A stretch of 39,532 nucleotides of DNA from Paractinoplanes deccanensis (GTDB lineage Bacteria; Actinomycetota; Actinomycetes; Mycobacteriales; Micromonosporaceae). The notes under the pieces were generated by a model. That model had not been told where the DNA came from. It was given only the letters and a program-made list of their open reading frames with translations, and did not search any database. The position numbers were made by a program, and so were the translations under genes. Positions 7,902-15,984 of this stretch are shown here, piece after piece. How positions within the stretch are numbered: the first letter of the stretch is position 1; each line of letters begins with the position of its first letter. The stretch covers positions 1-39,532 of the forward strand of contig NZ_BOMI01000166.1 in the NCBI RefSeq assembly GCF_016862115.1, written 5' to 3'.

Positions 7902-10071
7902 GCACGCTGTTGCCGCTGAGCGGGTCGACGGTGAGCTCGTCGGTGAGCACGTTGGAGTTGACGCCCGGATGCTCGGCGGCGACCCGCATCCGGGTGCCGG
8001 GCAGCCCGTGCCCCCAGCCGTGCGGCAGGCTCACCACCCCCGGCATCACCTGATCGGTCACCTCCACCGTCGCGCACAGCATGCCGGCCCGCGAGGTCAC
8101 CTGCGCCTGCTCGCCGTCGCCGAGCCCGAGCCGCGCGGCGTCGGCCGGATTGACCTGCAGCGTGCAGCGGTCGCGGCCCTTCACCAGCGCCGGCACGTTG
8201 TGCATCCAGCTGTTGTTGGACCGCAGGTGCCGCCGGCCGATCAGCACCAGGTCGTCGCGGCGCCGGTCGCGGGACGCGCGCAGCCGGGCGGTCTCGGCGA
8301 CCATCGGCTCGGGGCACAGCTCGACCGTCGCGCTCGGCGTGCGCAGCACCTCGGGGATGCGGGGCCGCAGCGGGCCGAGGTCGACGCCGTGCGGGTTGTC
8401 GACGAGCTTCTTCAAGGTCAACCCCTCCGGGTGTACGCCGAAAAGGTCGCCGTAGGCGCCGGTGCGCACTGCGACGTCGAGCAGGCGCTCGGCCGGATGG
8501 TCGCCGCCGACCTCGGCCCGCAGCGCGTCCACGTCGCGCCCCAACGGGCCCGCGGCCTTCTCGAGCAGCCGGGTCAGCATCTGCTCGTGCACGGCGGCCG
8601 GCTCGGTGTCGCTGCCGTCGATGATCGTGGTGAGGCGGGCGAGGATGTCGCACTCGTCGAGGGCGCCCGGGTCGGCGGGCAGCACCGCGGGGGAGTAGGC
8701 CGCGAAATTGCGCACCGCCAGCGCCAGGAACGAGAAGTCGTAGTGACCCTTTCGGGTTGCCGTGGACGGCGGCAGGATCACGTCGGCGTGGCGGGTCGTC
8801 TCGTTCAGATAGGGGTCGACGCTCACCATGAAGTCGAGCCCGGCGAGCGCCCGGTCGAGCCGGCCGCTGTTCGGCGTGGACAGCACCGGGTTGCCGGCGA
8901 TGGTGACGAACGCGCGCACCTGCCCGTCGCCCGGCGTCTCGATCTCGTCGGCGAGCGTGGCGACCGGCAGCTCGCCCTTCACCTCGGGCAGCCCGCGCAC
9001 CCGGCTGTGCCAGCGCCCGGTGCGGAAGCCCTTGCCGCCGGGGCGCGACTGCGGCCGCAGGTGGGCGGCGAGCGGGAACATCACGCCGCCGGGCCGGTCG
9101 AGGTTGCCGGTCAGCACGTTGACCACGTCGATCAGCCAGCTCGTCAGCGTGCCGAACTCGACAGTGCACGTGCCGATCCGGCCGTAGACGGCGGCGCTCG
9201 GCGCGGCGGCCAGCTCCCGCGCCAGCCCCCGGATGCGCTCGGCGGGGATGCCGCACGCGGCCGCCGCGAGCTCCGGCGGGAAGTCGCGCGCGAGGTCTCG
9301 TACGGCGTCGGCGCCTGAGACGTGCGGGCCCGGCTCGGCCAGGCCCTCGGCGAAGAGCGTGTGCACGATGCCGAAGAGCAGGTGCGCGTCGGCGCCGGGC
9401 CGGATGAACAGATGCTCGTCGGCGTGCTCGGCCGTGCGGGTGCGGCGCGGGTCGACCACCAGGAAGCGCCCGCCGCGCCGCTGGATCGCGCGCAGCCGGC
9501 CCGGGAAGTCGGCCGCGGTGGCGAGGCTGCCGTTGGACTCCCACGGGTTGGCGCCGAGCAGGAGCAGCAGGTCGGTGCGGTCGAGGTCGGGCACCGGGAT
9601 GGCGAGCGGGTTGCCGAACAGGTAGCCGCACGACACGTGCTTGGGCATCTGGTCGACGGTGCTCGCCGAGAACGTGTTCTTGCTGCCGAGCGCCCGCACG
9701 AGCGGCGACACGTAGAGGCCGCCGGCCATGGTGTGCACGTTCGGGTTGCCGAGATAGACGGCGACGGCGTCCCGGCCGTGCGCCTCGAGGACCGGCCGCA
9801 GCCCGGCGCGGACCGCCTCGAACGCCTCCGCCCAGCTCACCTCGACGTGCCGGCCGTCGCGCCGCACGAGCGGGCGGCGCAACCGGTCGGGGTCGTCGTC
9901 GAGTGTGCCGAACGTGGCGCCTTTGGGGCAGACGAAGCCGTGGCTGAAGACGTGCTCGCGGTCGCCGCGGGCCGCCACCACCCGGTCGGCGGAGATGGTG
10001 AGCTCCAGGCCGCAGGCGGCCTCACAGAGGGGGCAGGTCCGGTACGCGGTGCGCGTCGTCGCGTCAGCCAT
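7849..10071 (-). CDS. Molybdopterin-dependent oxidoreductase (formate dehydrogenase-like)
   Basis: A 740-residue soluble-type molybdoenzyme. Cysteines 13, 16, 20 and 48 (CPLCEAAC then VCPKG) form the [4Fe-4S] site. Molybdopterin-binding domains follow (LLLLGANPWESNGS, VVDPRRTRTA, GRIGTCTVEFGTL), and the C-terminal dinucleotide-binding domain includes NNSWMHN and SLPHGWGH. At the usual metal-ligand position the sequence is STVDQMPKH, so Asp140 stands where formate dehydrogenases have Cys or Sec; this alignment is by eye. No TAT signal and no adjacent partner subunits or cofactor genes are seen, so the electron partner and substrate are unknown. The chosen ATG at 10071 precedes the cluster by the usual distance. 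It is divergent from the secreted hydrolase gene. Confidence 0.9.
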   Translation of the reverse strand: MADATTRTAYRTCPLCEAACGLELTISADRVVAARGDREHVFSHGFVCPKGATFGTLDDDPDRLRRPLVRRDGRHVEVSWAEAFEAVRAGLRPVLEAHGRDAVAVYLGNPNVHTMAGGLYVSPLVRALGSKNTFSASTVDQMPKHVSCGYLFGNPLAIPVPDLDRTDLLLLLGANPWESNGSLATAADFPGRLRAIQRRGGRFLVVDPRRTRTAEHADEHLFIRPGADAHLLFGIVHTLFAEGLAEPGPHVSGADAVRDLARDFPPELAAAACGIPAERIRGLARELAAAPSAAVYGRIGTCTVEFGTLTSWLIDVVNVLTGNLDRPGGVMFPLAAHLRPQSRPGGKGFRTGRWHSRVRGLPEVKGELPVATLADEIETPGDGQVRAFVTIAGNPVLSTPNSGRLDRALAGLDFMVSVDPYLNETTRHADVILPPSTATRKGHYDFSFLALAVRNFAAYSPAVLPADPGALDECDILARLTTIIDGSDTEPAAVHEQMLTRLLEKAAGPLGRDVDALRAEVGGDHPAERLLDVAVRTGAYGDLFGVHPEGLTLKKLVDNPHGVDLGPLRPRIPEVLRTPSATVELCPEPMVAETARLRASRDRRRDDLVLIGRRHLRSNNSWMHNVPALVKGRDRCTLQVNPADAARLGLGDGEQAQVTSRAGMLCATVEVTDQVMPGVVSLPHGWGHGLPGTRMRVAAEHPGVNSNVLTDELTVDPLSGNSVLNGIPVELKPVSASGSR

Positions 10072-10076
10072 CGTGT

Positions 10077-10132
10077 CATGGTGCCATGTTTCGACGATCA
10101 TCGAGCTGGTTGCGGGTGTGAGATAGACACAC
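10077..10132. promoter_or_regulatory. Divergent intergenic region with two small palindromes
   Basis: Between the molybdoenzyme and hydrolase starts lie CATGG-TG-CCATG (10077-10088) and GTGTG-N7-CACAC (10116-10132), both perfect 5-base inverted repeats. They could be operators for either gene. No family-specific match is recognised. Confidence 0.28.
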
Positions 10133-10136
10133 TTGC

Positions 10137-12698
10137 ATGCGAAGAATTCTGACGGCGGCGGCGGTCGCCGTGACACTTGTCGTGGGGGCCGCCGGCAGCG
10201 CGGTCGCCGTGCCACCGGTGGCCGCGGACCCGGGCGGAGGCTGGTCCGTTGTGGACGGCAGGCTCACCTGGCGCTCCGCCGAGCGGGTGCCGATGGGCGA
10301 CGCGGCGGTCGAGTTCTGGTCGGGCGACCGGATGCTCGGCCGGGCGAGGCCGCATCCGGACGAAAGAACGTTCACCCTTTCGGGAGTGGCCCCCGGCCCG
10401 CTGCACTCGCTGTCGGCGCGGGCCGCGGGCAAGCGCATCGACGTCGCCCCGCCCCGCTCGTCGCGCAAGGCCGCCGCGCTGCCGCCGGCCGCCCCGCCGG
10501 CCGCCGGCGGCGCCGACCCCGGGCTGCCCGGCCCGTACCGCACGGCCACCTCGGAATACGACCTGGCGCCGGTGCAGCTCGAATACCCCGAGAAGGTGGA
10601 GACGAAGGCCGTCGTCGTGGCGCCCGTCGGCGCCTCGGGCAAGCGGCCGCTCGCGCTCTTCCTGCACGGCCGGCACTCCGTTTGCTACCAGGGGCAGAGC
10701 GACGACGTACCGCAGCAATGGCCCTGCCCGGAGGGCACCCTGCCGATCCCGAGCCATCGCGGCTATCTGCAGGCGCAGCAACTGCTCGCCTCGCAGGGCT
10801 ACCTGACCGTCTCCGTCTCGGCGAACGGCATCAACGGGCAGGACTGGGCCAGCGAGGACGGCGGCGCGCAGGCCCGTGCCGAGCTGATCCGGCACCACCT
10901 CGCGCTGCTCGCGAAGGACCCCCGCGCCGATCTCGGCAAGGTGTTGCTGGTGGGCCATTCCCGCGGGGGCGAGGGCGTCAACCGGGCCGCGATGGCGCCC
11001 GACCCGCGCTGGACCGTCCGGGGGCTGCTGATGATCGGGCCGACCCTGTTCGGCCACAACCCCGTGCCGGACGTGCCGTCGGCGACGATCCTGCCGGGCT
11101 GCGACGGCGACGTCTTCGACCTGCAGGGCCAGATGTACGTGGACGAGACGCGCGGCGTGAGCCGCGGCAAGGCGCTGCACAGCGCGCTCTACATGGTCGG
11201 CGCGAACCACAACTACTTCAACACCGAGTGGACGCCGGGACAGTCGGCGGCCCCGTCGTGGGACGACTTCCCCAGCGACCAGGTCCAGGACGCGGTCTGC
11301 TCGCCCGGGACGCCGACGCGGCTCACCGCGGCACAGCAGCAGAAGGCCGGCGCCACCTACATCGCGGCCGCCGCTCGCGTCTTCGTCCAGGACGACGACC
11401 GGGTGCTGCCGCTGCTCGACGGCGGCGGGGTGCGGGCGCCCTCCGCCGGCCCGGCCCGGGTGCTGAGCCACGCGCTCGGCGGCAATCGAAGCCCGGTGCT
11501 GCTCCCGGCGCCGGACGTGCGCGGCGTGCGGATCTGTGAGCAGGTCACCGACGTCGCCGCGCGCTCGTGCCTCGACCCCGACGACATCAACTCGCGGATC
11601 GGGCACTTCACCACCTTCGGGCCGGTCGTTCCCGAGCCGGGGCGCTACGCGGCCGACCTGAGGTGGACGTCCGCCGGCAAGCCGCAGCGGGCCGTGCTGC
11701 CCCGGCCGGTGCGGGCCGAGACCGGCAGGCTGGCGCTGCGGGTGATCGTCCCGCCGAACAGCACGGGCACGGCGTTCGGCGTCTCGGCCGTGCTGGCCGG
11801 CGGACGGCGGGTCGCGCTCGGCGACGTACGGCTCGACGGGCTGCCCGGCACCGAGCTGACCACCTCGTACTGGGCGCAGGAGGTCCGCCTGACGGTGCCG
11901 CCGCTGCCGGTGACCGCGCTGGAGTTCACGCCGCGCACGGGATCCGGCCGGGCCATCGTGCTCGACGCGTGGGCGTACGGCGAAGGCACCCCGCCACCCG
12001 GCAGCGTGAGCCTGCCGCAGCTCGACGTCGGCACCCTCGACGTCGTCGAGGGCGACTCGGGCAGCCGGACCTACCAGGTCCCGGTGACCGTCAGCGGGCG
12101 CGGCGCCGGGCAGGTGCGGTTCTTCCTGGTCGACGCGGTGTCGTTCGAGGTGACCCGGACCTGGCTGGTCACCGTGGACCGGTCGGTGAGCGTGCCGGTC
12201 ACGGTCACCGGCGACGAGATGTACGGCGACGGCGAGGGTCAGTACCTGCTCGCCAAGGCCGAGCGCGGCTTCCAGATCCGCGACTACATCGGCGGCGTCA
12301 CGGTCGAGAACGACGACCCCGAGCCGGTGATCAGCGCGGCCGTCCGGTCGGTGCGCGTGGCCGAGGGCGGCGCGTTGAGCTGGGAGCTGGGCCTGTCGGC
12401 GCCGGTCGAGACGCCGTACGTGGTGGGAGCCCAGCCGGAGCCACCGGCGAGCGGCGCCGAGCTGTCCAGCACGGACGTCGACCCGGTGTGGTTCCAGGAC
12501 GTGGCCTGGGAGGACCCCGAGCCGTCGCGGCCGCTCTCGTCGACGGCCGCGCTGCCGTGGGTGTTCTTCGAACCGGGCACCGCGACCGGCTCGCTGGTGG
12601 TGCCGACGATCGCCGACGCGCTGGCCGAGCCGGACGAGTCGGTCGAGCTGCACGTGACACCGGACCTTGTGCTGACCGGAACGGTGAGCGGAAGCTGA
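10137..12698 (+). CDS. Large secreted alpha/beta hydrolase with C-terminal beta-rich region
   Basis: An 853-residue protein with an N-terminal signal peptide (RRILTAAAVAVTLVVGAAG, cleavage near AVAVPP). A low-complexity Ala/Pro segment (about 110-125) leads into an alpha/beta-hydrolase core: LALFLHGRH supplies the oxyanion region, GHSRGG holds the nucleophile Ser275, and VGANHNYF holds the likely His358. Asp323 or Asp325 is a candidate acid. Paired cysteines (183/197, and later ones) fit an extracellular enzyme. The C-terminal part (about 640-853) is beta-rich, with segments such as LDVVEGDSGSRTY and AEPDESVELHV that resemble Calx-beta-like adhesion modules. Substrate is unknown; lipase/cutinase-like esterase activity is plausible. 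Dodecin follows after 5 bases. Confidence 0.82.
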   Translation: MRRILTAAAVAVTLVVGAAGSAVAVPPVAADPGGGWSVVDGRLTWRSAERVPMGDAAVEFWSGDRMLGRARPHPDERTFTLSGVAPGPLHSLSARAAGKRIDVAPPRSSRKAAALPPAAPPAAGGADPGLPGPYRTATSEYDLAPVQLEYPEKVETKAVVVAPVGASGKRPLALFLHGRHSVCYQGQSDDVPQQWPCPEGTLPIPSHRGYLQAQQLLASQGYLTVSVSANGINGQDWASEDGGAQARAELIRHHLALLAKDPRADLGKVLLVGHSRGGEGVNRAAMAPDPRWTVRGLLMIGPTLFGHNPVPDVPSATILPGCDGDVFDLQGQMYVDETRGVSRGKALHSALYMVGANHNYFNTEWTPGQSAAPSWDDFPSDQVQDAVCSPGTPTRLTAAQQQKAGATYIAAAARVFVQDDDRVLPLLDGGGVRAPSAGPARVLSHALGGNRSPVLLPAPDVRGVRICEQVTDVAARSCLDPDDINSRIGHFTTFGPVVPEPGRYAADLRWTSAGKPQRAVLPRPVRAETGRLALRVIVPPNSTGTAFGVSAVLAGGRRVALGDVRLDGLPGTELTTSYWAQEVRLTVPPLPVTALEFTPRTGSGRAIVLDAWAYGEGTPPPGSVSLPQLDVGTLDVVEGDSGSRTYQVPVTVSGRGAGQVRFFLVDAVSFEVTRTWLVTVDRSVSVPVTVTGDEMYGDGEGQYLLAKAERGFQIRDYIGGVTVENDDPEPVISAAVRSVRVAEGGALSWELGLSAPVETPYVVGAQPEPPASGAELSSTDVDPVWFQDVAWEDPEPSRPLSSTAALPWVFFEPGTATGSLVVPTIADALAEPDESVELHVTPDLVLTGTVSGS

Positions 12699-12703
12699 GC
12701 GGC

Positions 12704-12913
12704 ATGACCAACCACGTGTACCGGCTCAGTGAGGTCGTGGGCAGCAGCCCGACCAGCGTCGACGACGCGATCCGTACCGCCATCCGCAAGGCGAACCAGA
12801 CGGTGCGCAACATCGAGTGGTTCGAGACCCAGGAGATCCGCGGCCAGGTGGTGGACGGCGACGTCGCCCACTATCAGGTACGCCTGAAGATCGGCTTCCG
12901 GGTGGAGGACTGA
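12704..12913 (+). CDS. Dodecin flavin-storage protein
   Basis: A 69-residue protein matching the dodecin family over its full length: YRLSEVVGSSPTSVDDAI, then NQTVRNIEWFETQEIRG, then VAHYQVRLKIGFRVED. Dodecins form hollow dodecamers that bind flavins (FMN, FAD or riboflavin) between subunits; the Trp of IEWFE is the flavin-stacking residue. The ATG is 5 bases after the upstream hydrolase stop, so it is probably cotranscribed despite the unrelated, secreted neighbour. The universal stress protein downstream fits a stress-related setting. Confidence 0.93.
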   Translation: MTNHVYRLSEVVGSSPTSVDDAIRTAIRKANQTVRNIEWFETQEIRGQVVDGDVAHYQVRLKIGFRVED

Positions 12914-12922
12914 CGGGTTCGG

Positions 12923-12942
12923 GGGGCGGCGGCTGTCGCCCC
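12923..12942 (+). terminator. Possible hairpin after dodecin
   Basis: GGGGCG (12923-12928) pairs with CGCCCC (12937-12942) around 8 bases, shortly after the dodecin stop. It is short and has no U-tract. A direct repeat CCCTTGAA follows at 12940 and 12952, 12 bases apart, before the universal stress gene. Confidence 0.35.
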
Positions 12943-13013
12943 TTGAACACGCCCTTGAAAACCCCTGCCCGCGGGGTGACGCTGAGATCTGGCGACGCGA
13001 GGGAGGGGCGGCC

Positions 13014-13817
13014 GTGAACAAGACGAAGGTAGTGGTCGGCGTCGACGGATCCGCCGGGTCCCTGGCGGCGGTGCGGTGGGCCGCCAGGGAGGCCCGGATG
13101 CGCGAGGCGGAGCTGCGGGTGCTGATCGCGCGCCACCGCCACGAGTCCTTCGCCTTCGACGCCCGCAAGGACGACACGGCCGGCGCGGTGCACACCGCGG
13201 TGCAGCAGGCCCGTGCCGCCGCACCCGGAGTGGAGGTGCGAGCGCTCGCGCTCACCGGATACGCGGTGCCCGTGCTGGTGCACGCGGCCGAGGACGCCGC
13301 CCTCGTGGTCGTCGGCAGCCACGGCGACCGGGGGTTCTTCGGCCAGGCGCACGGCACGGTCTGCGGCCAGGTCGCCACGCAGGCGCAGTCCTCGGTGGTC
13401 GTCGTGCGCGGTGCCTTCCCCGAGGACGGGCCGGTGGTGGTCGGTGTCAACGACGACCCGGGCGCCGGCACGATCATCGGGCGGGCGTTCGACGAGGCGG
13501 CGATGCGCGGCGTGCCGCTGGTCGCGGTCACCGCGCACGACCAGGGCAGCCCGCGGGTGACGGCGGCCGCCGAGGAGGCGCTCGGCGCCGAGATCGACCT
13601 CCAGCTCGACCCGTGGCGCGAGAAGTATCCCCAGGTACGGGCCACCCGCGAGGTGATCGGCGGGCGTCCCGACAAGGTGCTGGTGCAGCGCTGCCGCCAG
13701 GCTCAGCTGGTGGTCGTCGGGCCGCGCCGGCACGGCTACGAGGGCGTGCTGCTCGGCCCGGTCGGCACCCGGCTGCTCCAGCGGGCCGAGTGCCCGGTGC
13801 TCATCGCCCGCGCCTGA
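13014..13817 (+). CDS. Tandem-domain universal stress protein
   Basis: A 267-residue protein with two UspA domains. The first (about 1-135) opens KVVVGVDGSAGSLAAVRWA and ends with a VVGSHGDRGFFGQAHGTVCGQVA nucleotide-binding segment. The second (about 140-267) opens VVVGVNDDPGA and ends VVVGPRRHGYEGVLLGPVGTRLL before VLIARA. The first domain keeps the G-2X-G-9X-G pattern expected for ATP-binding members; the second is altered. Tandem Usp proteins in actinobacteria are often induced by hypoxia or redox stress, but no DosR-type box was recognised upstream. Starts at GTG with GGGAGGGG upstream. The 3' end overlaps the next convergent small gene by 17 bases. Confidence 0.9.
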   Translation: MNKTKVVVGVDGSAGSLAAVRWAAREARMREAELRVLIARHRHESFAFDARKDDTAGAVHTAVQQARAAAPGVEVRALALTGYAVPVLVHAAEDAALVVVGSHGDRGFFGQAHGTVCGQVATQAQSSVVVVRGAFPEDGPVVVGVNDDPGAGTIIGRAFDEAAMRGVPLVAVTAHDQGSPRVTAAAEEALGAEIDLQLDPWREKYPQVRATREVIGGRPDKVLVQRCRQAQLVVVGPRRHGYEGVLLGPVGTRLLQRAECPVLIARA

Positions 13818-14016
13818 TCGCCTGCGCGCGCAGGATCTGGCGGATCTCGTGGGTCTGCCCGTCGGGATAGGTGTCGAGCACCGCGTAGAGCTCGTTGAGC
13901 TCGGCATGGCTCGTGTATGAGGCGAGCTCAGCGGCCAGCCGCCGCCGGCGCCGATGGTTCGCGCGCCGCAGCAGGTAGTCGCACCGGAAGATCAGCAGGC
14001 GGGTTCGCAGCTCCAT
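13801..14016 (-). CDS. Small basic protein, unknown function
   Basis: A 71-residue protein starting MELRTRLLIFRCDYLLRRAN, arginine-rich in its first half, with the acidic/aromatic segment ELNELYAVLDTYPDGQTHEIRQIL at the end. I do not recognise a characterised family, but similar small proteins are common in Micromonosporaceae by my recollection. The ATG at 14016 is preferred over an upstream one at 14055 because it gives a compact protein. It overlaps the universal stress gene tail to tail. Confidence 0.6.
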   Translation of the reverse strand: MELRTRLLIFRCDYLLRRANHRRRRRLAAELASYTSHAELNELYAVLDTYPDGQTHEIRQILRAQAIRRGR

Positions 14017-14096
14017 TGCCACTCCTTGATGTGAAGATACGCCTCCTGGCGGCAACGGGAGCGAAAAATGTCACACCCCTGGGGCACCATGGCGGC

Positions 14097-15065
14097 ATGA
14101 ACCCACCGGCGATCGAAACCAACGGTCTGGTCAAGACCTTCGGCGACAACCGCGCGGTCGACGGCGTCGACCTGACCGTCCCCTCGGGCACGGTCTACGG
14201 CCTCCTCGGGCCCAACGGAGCAGGCAAGACCACGGTGGTGCGCATGCTGGCGACGCTGTTGCGCCCCGACGGCGGCGCGGCGCGGGTGTTCGGCCACGAC
14301 GTGCTCCGCGAGGCCGACGCCGTCCGCAGCCGGGTGAGCCTCACCGGGCAGTACGCGTCCGTCGACGAAGACCTGACCGGCACCGAGAACCTGGTCCTGC
14401 TGGGCCGGCTGCTCGGCCACGGCAAGCGGGCGGCGCGCGACCGGGCCGCCCAGCTGCTCGCCGCGTTCGGGCTGACCGACGCGGCCGACCGTCAGATCAA
14501 GAAATACTCGGGCGGCATGCGCCGGCGCATCGACATCGCCGCGAGCATCCTCAACACGCCCGATCTGCTCTTCCTCGACGAGCCCACGACCGGGCTCGAC
14601 CCGCGCAGCCGCAACCAGGTGTGGGACATCATCCGCATCGTCGTGGCCAGCGGCACCACCGTGCTGCTCACGACGCAATACCTCGACGAGGCCGACCAGC
14701 TGGCCGGCCGCATCGCGGTGATCGACCACGGCCGCGTGATCGCGGAGGGCACGCCGGGCGAGCTCAAGTCGTCGATCGGCGCGGGCACGGTCCACGTGCG
14801 GCTGCGCGACGCCGCCCAGCGGCCGGCCGCCGAGCGGGTGCTGGCCGAGGAGCTGGGCACGACGGTGCAGCTCGAGGCCGACCCCGTGGCGCTGACCGCG
14901 CGGGCCGACGGCTCGTCGCGGGGCGCCGCCGAGCAGGCCTCCCGGGCGCTGGCCCGGCTCGCCGAGGCCGGCATCGTCGTCGACGACTTCTCGCTCGGCC
15001 AGCCCAGCCTCGACGAGGTGTTCCTCGCCCTGACCGCGTCGACCTCCCAGGCGGTGCCCGCATGA
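14097..15065 (+). CDS. DrrA-type ABC transporter ATP-binding protein
   Basis: A 322-residue ATPase: Walker A GLLGPNGAGKTT, signature YSGGMRRRIDIA, Walker B LLFLDEPTTGLDP, then the switch-region histidine position filled by Gln (LLTTQYLDEADQLA), as is typical of daunorubicin-resistance DrrA proteins. The C-terminal ~90 residues are the DUF4162-like extension ending SLDEVFLALT. It couples ATP hydrolysis to export by the adjacent permease; the cargo is probably a hydrophobic drug or metabolite. The start at 14097 was chosen because it begins MNPPAIETNGLVKTFG at the normal family position. Its stop overlaps the permease start in ATGA. Confidence 0.93.
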   Translation: MNPPAIETNGLVKTFGDNRAVDGVDLTVPSGTVYGLLGPNGAGKTTVVRMLATLLRPDGGAARVFGHDVLREADAVRSRVSLTGQYASVDEDLTGTENLVLLGRLLGHGKRAARDRAAQLLAAFGLTDAADRQIKKYSGGMRRRIDIAASILNTPDLLFLDEPTTGLDPRSRNQVWDIIRIVVASGTTVLLTTQYLDEADQLAGRIAVIDHGRVIAEGTPGELKSSIGAGTVHVRLRDAAQRPAAERVLAEELGTTVQLEADPVALTARADGSSRGAAEQASRALARLAEAGIVVDDFSLGQPSLDEVFLALTASTSQAVPA

Positions 15066-15898
15066 CCACGACGTCCGCGCAGACCTACACCCCGTCCACC
15101 GACACCCTCAGCGCCGTGCTGTCCCGCGGCGCCGCGCCGGCCCGCCCGAGCGCCTGGTCGGCGTCGCTGACGTTCGGCTGGCGGGCCGTGCTCAAGATCA
15201 AGCACGTCCCCGAGCAGCTGTTCGACGTCACCGCGTTCCCGATCATCATGACGCTGATGTTCACCTACCTGTTCGGCGGCGCGCTGGCCGGCTCCACCAG
15301 GGAGTACCTCCAGTTCTTCCTCCCCGGCATCATGGTCACCAGCGTCGTCATGATCACGATGTACACGGGCGTCGGCCTCAACACCGACATCGAGAAGGGC
15401 GTCTTCGACCGCTTCCGCACCCTGCCCGTCTGGCGCCCCGCCGCCCTGGTCGGCATGATCTTCGGCGACGTCCTGCGCTACATCCTCGCCGCCACCACCA
15501 TCATGGTCGTCGGCCTGATCCTCGGCTTCCGCCCCGACGGCGGCGTCATGGGCATCGTGGGCGGCATAGCCCTGCTGGTCGTCTTCTCGTTCGCCTTCTC
15601 CTGGATCTGGACCATGTTCGGCCTGCTCCTGCGCTCCGAAAAATCGGTCATGGGCGTGAGCATGCTCGTCCTGTTCCCGCTCACCTTCCTGAGCAACGTC
15701 TTCGTCGAGCCCTCCACCATGCCCGGCTGGCTCCAGGCCTTCGTCGAGGTCAACCCCATCACCCACCTGGTCACCGCGATCCGCTCCATCATGTCCGGCA
15801 CCCCGGACATGCCCGAGATCATGTGGACCTTCATCGCCAGCGGCGCCCTGGTCCTCATCTTCGGAACCCTGACCATGCGCCTCTACAACCGCAAATGA
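15062..15898 (+). CDS. DrrB-type ABC-2 permease
   Basis: A 278-residue membrane protein with about six hydrophobic segments, e.g. FPIIMTLMFTYLFGG, IMVTSVVMITMYTG, YILAATTIMVVGLILG, IVGGIALLVVFSFAF and a final ALVLIFGTLTM. The family motif EKGVFDRFRTLPVWRPAALVG lies in the first cytoplasmic loop. It is translationally coupled to the ATPase by an ATGA overlap, forming a DrrAB-like exporter. No biosynthetic cluster or regulator lies directly next to it, so the substrate cannot be inferred. Confidence 0.93.
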   Translation: MTTTSAQTYTPSTDTLSAVLSRGAAPARPSAWSASLTFGWRAVLKIKHVPEQLFDVTAFPIIMTLMFTYLFGGALAGSTREYLQFFLPGIMVTSVVMITMYTGVGLNTDIEKGVFDRFRTLPVWRPAALVGMIFGDVLRYILAATTIMVVGLILGFRPDGGVMGIVGGIALLVVFSFAFSWIWTMFGLLLRSEKSVMGVSMLVLFPLTFLSNVFVEPSTMPGWLQAFVEVNPITHLVTAIRSIMSGTPDMPEIMWTFIASGALVLIFGTLTMRLYNRK

Positions 15899-15906
15899 CC
15901 GACGGG

Positions 15907-15933
15907 CACCCACTCGACATGTCGTCGGGTGGG
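15907..15933 (+). terminator. Possible terminator after the DrrAB operon
   Basis: A CCCAC...GTGGG stem encloses a CGAC-AT-GTCG inner palindrome, beginning about 10 bases after the permease stop. The pairing is imperfect near the base. Confidence 0.45.
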
Positions 15934-15984
15934 CGGCCCGCCTCTGCGGCCGGCCGCCCTGCCCGCACTGCTACCAGCGGAGCG

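Noticed and set aside
7849..10071. Selenocysteine-containing formate dehydrogenase
   Set aside because: The metal-ligand position is an ordinary Asp codon and there is no in-frame TGA at that site.
14097..15898. Antibiotic biosynthesis cluster around the DrrAB-type exporter
   Set aside because: No PKS, NRPS, cyclase or tailoring genes lie nearby.
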